Assembly: GCA_022925895.1 (NCBI GenBank)
Contig: JAKSYS010000295.1
Span: forward strand, 1-64,000
Length of the DNA: 64,000 nucleotides
Origin: Fragilaria crotonensis
Lineage: Eukaryota; Bacillariophyta; Fragilariophyceae; Fragilariales; Fragilariaceae
Direction of reading: 5' to 3'
Made by a program: the position numbers and the translations under genes. Position 1 is the stretch's first letter, and every line of letters begins with the position of its first letter. This document shows, piece by piece, positions 60,107-64,000 of the stretch. Under the pieces are notes generated by a model. That model made no database searches and had not been told where the DNA came from. It saw only the letters and a program-made list of their open reading frames with translations.

Positions 60107-61584
60107 CTACTTGTTACCTTGTTTGGCGAGCCGCTCGATCCGTTCCCAATCCTTTCGAAGAGAACCGTCGGAAACGGCCGTGCGAGAAGTCCGACCGAGG
60201 TTTGTTCCGGATATCCATCCAAGCTTTTGAAGCATTTGGTTACCAATGTTGCTTTCGTCGAGGATTTCTTGAGGGTCAACAGCAGCATCAGCAACATTGG
60301 GGCCGCTCAAGTTATGAAGCAAGCCACCTACAGTCAAATCAGAATCAGCCCCGTGAAGGACACGTCGTTCCAAGGCTCGGTCACGAGCGTACGCTGCGGC
60401 GGCCGTTTCTTCAATATTTTTCACTTGTTTTCCATAGATGGATTCGTTCTTCTTGTGCATCTCGGAGAGATCCTCGTGCCGCTCCAATTTCTGGAGGTCG
60501 GTAAATTTCCTTTTACAGAGGAGGCATACGGGTTGGCCAGCTTTGGTCCTGACAACTGGTCCTTTGCCTGCAACTTCACGTCCTCGTTCGGACCACCTGT
60601 CGATGTTAGAAGCATGCTGCTTCTTCACGCGTGAAACAGCCTGTGTAACTGGAACTTCCACCTTCTTGGTTTTCTCGCAGGTCTTCTCACTGCTGGCGAG
60701 GACCTTCGTCTTGAGAGAGATCGCAATAAGGGGCTTTTGCCCGGCCTTAGTTTCTTGCTCAACTTTCTCCGTATCGGTCGTCTGGGATTCAAACTCTCTA
60801 AAGTGGGGATGTTCATCCTTGCAGTGAACATAGTACTTCTGTTCCTTGTTGCCATAGTATAACTTGGTCTTAGGGTCGAAAAAAAACTGACTCGAAGCAT
60901 GGTAAAACATACCTGACCTCACGTCGAAGACATACGTAGAACTTCGCCGGTCAAATGGCGGTGGCCAACGAGGGCCAGCTGGCTTTGCAGAGGAGCCTTT
61001 CTTCCGACCGAACTCATCAAGCTCTTCCTCGTTGCAGTGACGAGTTTCTGCGCGACCCCGAGGACGTGGGACATCACAAACCTCGCAGTGAACACGCCGG
61101 ATATGATTCACACTTCGGCACTGGTAGCAAAGCAGCATGTCAGACAACATCATAAGAGTCGTTATGCCAAGTGGCTAATTCACAAATGATCATAGAAAAT
61201 CACCTCAGGGCAAGTCCAATCGTCCTGCATTTCAGCCGAGCGTTCAGGTCGTCGTTCTCTATCGTTGTCTCGGCGTTCCATAGGAGTATCTTTTGGGAAA
61301 GAACAAGTGACACATGTTAGAATCAACTTGAACACTTCGAGCTACGCAATGTAGTCCAAGGAGATGGCGAAATCACCTCTTCGTCTAGTCAATTCCATGG
61401 GACCCGAACTATCCATGCGATAACCTCGCCCGTCGCGCGACGGTGCACGCCGCACATCGTCGTGGACAATATCGGAGTAGCTGCGTCGCTTATTCACTCC
61501 ATCGAACGACGATTCGCGACTTCTCTTCGCTGCATGCTGTGTGCCTTTGCTTGGATGAGTGGTCATTGGTCCAGGCTCGCCCAT
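60107..61584 (-). CDS. RBM5/RBM10-type splicing factor (RanBP2 ZnF, OCRE, C2H2, G-patch)
   Basis: This is a nuclear pre-mRNA splicing regulator by domain set. Exons are 61584-61377, 61289-61204 and 61120-60107, with 87- and 83-bp GT-AG introns, giving 435 aa. The second intron splits the RanBP2 zinc finger, and splicing restores it as WTCPE|CRSVNHIRRVHCEVC. An OCRE domain follows (YVFDVRSGMFYHASSQFFFD and TKLYYGNKEQKYY), then a C2H2 finger (CLLCKRKFTDLQKLERHEDL..H) and a C-terminal G-patch (NQMLQKLGWISGTNLGR). No RRM is visible, unlike animal RBM5/RBM10. The N-terminus is Arg/Ser-rich (KRSRESSFDGVNKRRSYSD). I chose ATG 61584, the first in frame after a non-ATG open stretch. The frame is intact. 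Confidence 0.9.
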
Positions 61585-63565
61585 GATCAATTGATTGTTC
61601 AATTGGAATGTCCATCGATGTTCATCGATTCATGGCAATCGATTCATGGCAATCGATTCATAGACTGCGTATGTACTTTTCCTCGTAGAATCTTACCGGT
61701 ATTAGCATGTATGTACGTATGCATGGGTACATGAGACGCGCAGCCTCGGCAAGTATGAAATATGCATACAAGTTCCAGGTACGATTGTACTTGTACTTTG
61801 GTATACTGTCCTGCATACCAGTTAGAGCCAGGTACTAGTACCATAGTACTGTTATACCAGTATGAGACTGGAGACTGAAGTGCTCGGAGTACGTCTTGTC
61901 GTCGAACGTTGTACTTGCACTGTAGTATAGTAGTACCGCAGAAGTAGCTACCGTACACTGTGCTTGAGAAATCAACCGGTGCACTGTCACTCGTGATTGC
62001 TGTTGTAAGGGTTTGATACCAGCACCCGATTACATGCTCTGAACTCTGAACCCTGAACAAGTCGAAGAGTGAGTGAAAAGCAGATTAACATCTGAACATC
62101 AAGGCAGGCATGCCGGTTACAAGATAAGTTCTCATGTAGTTCAGAAGCATCAATTTCCATTTTTTGTTGTTGAATGATATAGGCATTTAAATTTCAATGT
62201 CAATGACCTTTTTTAGGTATTCTTTACATTCTTGGGTTTGTAAGACTTGATGGATATCCTTTCGCCTTCACTGTTCTTAAAATCTCTTATTTAGCGAGTA
62301 TTAAATGGGTAATTGCACCAGTACATGGTCTACCAAACTTAAGCAATTCTGGTCCATCAAATGCATGCCTCGTGATATGACAATGGCCAGGTCAAGAAAG
62401 GCCATAGTAGATTATCCCAATTGCCATGATGTATGTTGTACTAAACAATCAGCACCTCTCAAAGAGCACATCACAGGATAGTAGAAATCCTTTTTGTTGT
62501 ATTGAACAGTTGGTGTGTGCTTCATGGCTGAATGCACAATGAACCATATATCAACACCAATCATGTAACAATTGAATGCACAGCAGACCAATCCATCAAT
62601 GTATTGCCATTCTTCTCGATTAAAAGATCATCCTCATAAGTTAAGGCGTATATTGATTACTGTGAATGTAAAGCACTATTAGAGTTCCTCATTCTTGGGG
62701 TGCTGCTGCTTTTTTTTCAATTGATAATGCCACCTTTGGGGAGTGGCATTGGAGTTAAGTCCACATCTCGCCAATAGTTAGTGGTGTTTGTTGATTGGTG
62801 TGAATGCACTTCCTTCCTCTCGGAGGGTAAATGATGCAGTTGCTCATCTTCACGACAGCCGGCATTTAATACAACAAAACAACACCATTCGTTGTTCATA
62901 CAGTCGCTCAACGCTCCAAGAGAGCTAGTCCATCATATGCTGCCAATGTCATCATAGGAGCAACAAAATCACCATATCTTTCCAACTCTGACCTGAAGGC
63001 GAGGAGCCTCTGCCAAGTCATAAGGCATCATCTCTACAGCTCATAAGAAACAAGCATTCCCTTTGCGAACCTTTTGGACGGACCTGTTGTTGAGTCATCT
63101 CTATGTTGAGCTGCATCTAACATCAAGTTCTCACTCATGTCAATCCTCAATCGTTAGTGGTTGACCGCGTGACGGTAGTTCATCTAGTTTGGACATCTCT
63201 GAGTTCTTGTCTCGTCTGTAGTCCTTTCCTCCCCAAACACACCAATCCCAAATTGTCATAGAACAGGTTGCTAAAGTGGCTATATCGATTTCCAGTTTAG
63301 AATCTACCCCATGTGTGAGGATGCTCTTCACCTCATTTGCATCCTTCTGGTACCAGGCAGTTCTATAGTTCTACCAATTATAAGGTACTTAGGAATGAGA
63401 GTACTCCAGTGTTCATCCAGCGCTAGAAGTCGATAGCGAACGGTAATTAACCATGAAGGAATCCAGACAAGTATTCGCTCCATTACACACTATGTTGGCC
63501 GTAGGCCGAAGCACAATACACACGGCCTGGAGACCTTTGGATGACAAGCTTTGCCCTCTCGAAGT
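61585..63565. other. intergenic, no gene seen
   Basis: A tandem repeat of 'atcgattcatggca' units lies at about 61614-61663, just upstream of the OCRE/G-patch gene. GTAC words are dense at 61.75-61.95 kb. From 62.1 to 63.3 kb composition is smoother and no product is recognisable; it resembles other probable repeat debris in this window. Confidence 0.45.
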
Positions 63566-64000
63566 TCACTTGACAGGGCGACCAACTGTGCTGATATTGG
63601 CCGATCGCTGGTTCTTCGTGGCGGCACGACCCTTTTCTGTCATTCGTTTGCTCAAATTGCCACGATTATCCTTTTGCTGACCACCACGAACCATACGCTT
63701 GTCCTGAATATCACCAGTCTTGCTCTGAGGACGAACTGTAAAATCGAATCCAGTGCTGTAAGGCACACGAACACGGTTGGGGCCCTCCTTCTGAACGCCA
63801 GTCTTTCCCGTAGCAATGAGAGATTGCAGATTGTCCTTGTTGCCACGCCCATCCCCGGTAGAGCTGTCTGCCCTGGGAGGTGTCTTTCGCATGGAGGCTA
63901 TCGACGAGATGCCCTGCGGAGGTCGTCTCGTTGCGTGAGCGTGCTCGAGATCTTTCAGATTACCTGATTTCTGAAAGATGGGCCGACTCCACTGTTCAAT
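63566..64000 (-). CDS. IWS1: IWS1/SPN1 transcription elongation factor, C-terminal part
   Basis: A minus-strand frame enters at the right edge and ends at 63566. It begins IEQWSRPIFQKSGNLKDLEH, the WSRPIF end of the TFIIS-N/LW-type helical domain of IWS1/Spn1, continues through a Pro/Arg linker, and has the family's C-terminal tail: RVRVPYSTGFDFTVRPQSK and LSKRMTEKGRAATKNQRSAN followed by ISTVGRPVK. IWS1 binds SPT6 and travels with RNA polymerase II. About 144 residues are seen; the rest lies outside the window. The frame is intact here. Confidence 0.85.
   Translation of the reverse strand: MEQWSRPIFQKSGNLKDLEHAHATRRPPQGISSIASMRKTPPRADSSTGDGRGNKDNLQSLIATGKTGVQKEGPNRVRVPYSTGFDFTVRPQSKTGDIQDKRMVRGGQQKDNRGNLSKRMTEKGRAATKNQRSANISTVGRPVK

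Noticed and set aside
1-64000. CRISPR arrays, bacterial operons, ribosome binding sites or organelle DNA.
   Set aside because: No regular spaced repeats are seen; genes have spliceosomal introns and long spacers typical of nuclear eukaryotic DNA.
1-64000. tRNA, rRNA and snRNA genes.
   Set aside because: I looked for T-loop-like GGTTCRANTCC words and folded arms and saw none that completed a cloverleaf; a covariance-model search would be needed to exclude them.

Overview
The window looks like nuclear DNA of a photosynthetic stramenopile, most likely a diatom. Genes lie on both strands with short GT-AG introns (about 70-100 bp). Several families are typical of diatoms: a DUF6824-like protein, CoDi-type Ty1/copia, PIF/Harbinger elements with a diatom-style partner gene, and a MinE gene. 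Species cannot be named from sequence alone. Intergenic DNA is long and extremely rich in the word GTAC.

Layout. 1-1.3 kb: nothing assigned. 1.3-2.3 kb: TauE/SafE-type transporter (+), badly frame-broken. 3.75-8.0 kb: complete-ended PIF/Harbinger DNA transposon with convergent transposase and partner genes. 9.05-13.6 kb: metallo-beta-lactamase/cyclic-nucleotide-binding protein like the GbpA/PdeD family (+). 13.8-14.7 kb: unknown 222-aa protein (-). 18.4-23.5 kb: MOT1/BTAF1 Swi2/Snf2 ATPase (-). 24.2-24.8 kb: MinE with a mitochondrial-like leader (+). 25.0-27.9 kb: multi-module CxxC protein (-). 28-37 kb: gene-poor, with inverted-repeat and MITE-like structures. 37.1-38.6 kb: AP-4 mu adaptor subunit (-). 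39.1-43.9 kb: MBD-DDT-WHIM chromatin factor (+). 46.0-46.8 kb: dolichol-phosphate mannosyltransferase DPM1 (+). 49.3-50.3 kb: GPR1/FUN34/YaaH acetate transporter (+). 50.6-57.8 kb: an internally deleted second Harbinger element split by a young Ty1/copia element. 58.6-60.0 kb: DUF6824-like protein (+). 60.1-61.6 kb: OCRE/G-patch RNA-binding protein of RBM5/RBM10 type (-). 63.6-64.0 kb: C-terminus of IWS1/SPN1 (-).

The host genes are mostly unrelated single genes (transcription, splicing, vesicle traffic, glycosylation, organelle division) rather than one pathway. Three of them (MOT1/BTAF1, MBD-DDT-WHIM, IWS1) belong to RNA polymerase II and chromatin control.

A recurring feature is that many long, otherwise well conserved host genes change frame several times, usually by what looks like loss of one base, often in a short homopolymer, with no amino-acid decay. 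I read most of these as consensus sequence errors rather than pseudogenes. The strongest biological points are the MinE gene, the nested Harbinger/copia locus with exact ends, the repeat-filled intron in the first Harbinger element, and the CxxC module protein.
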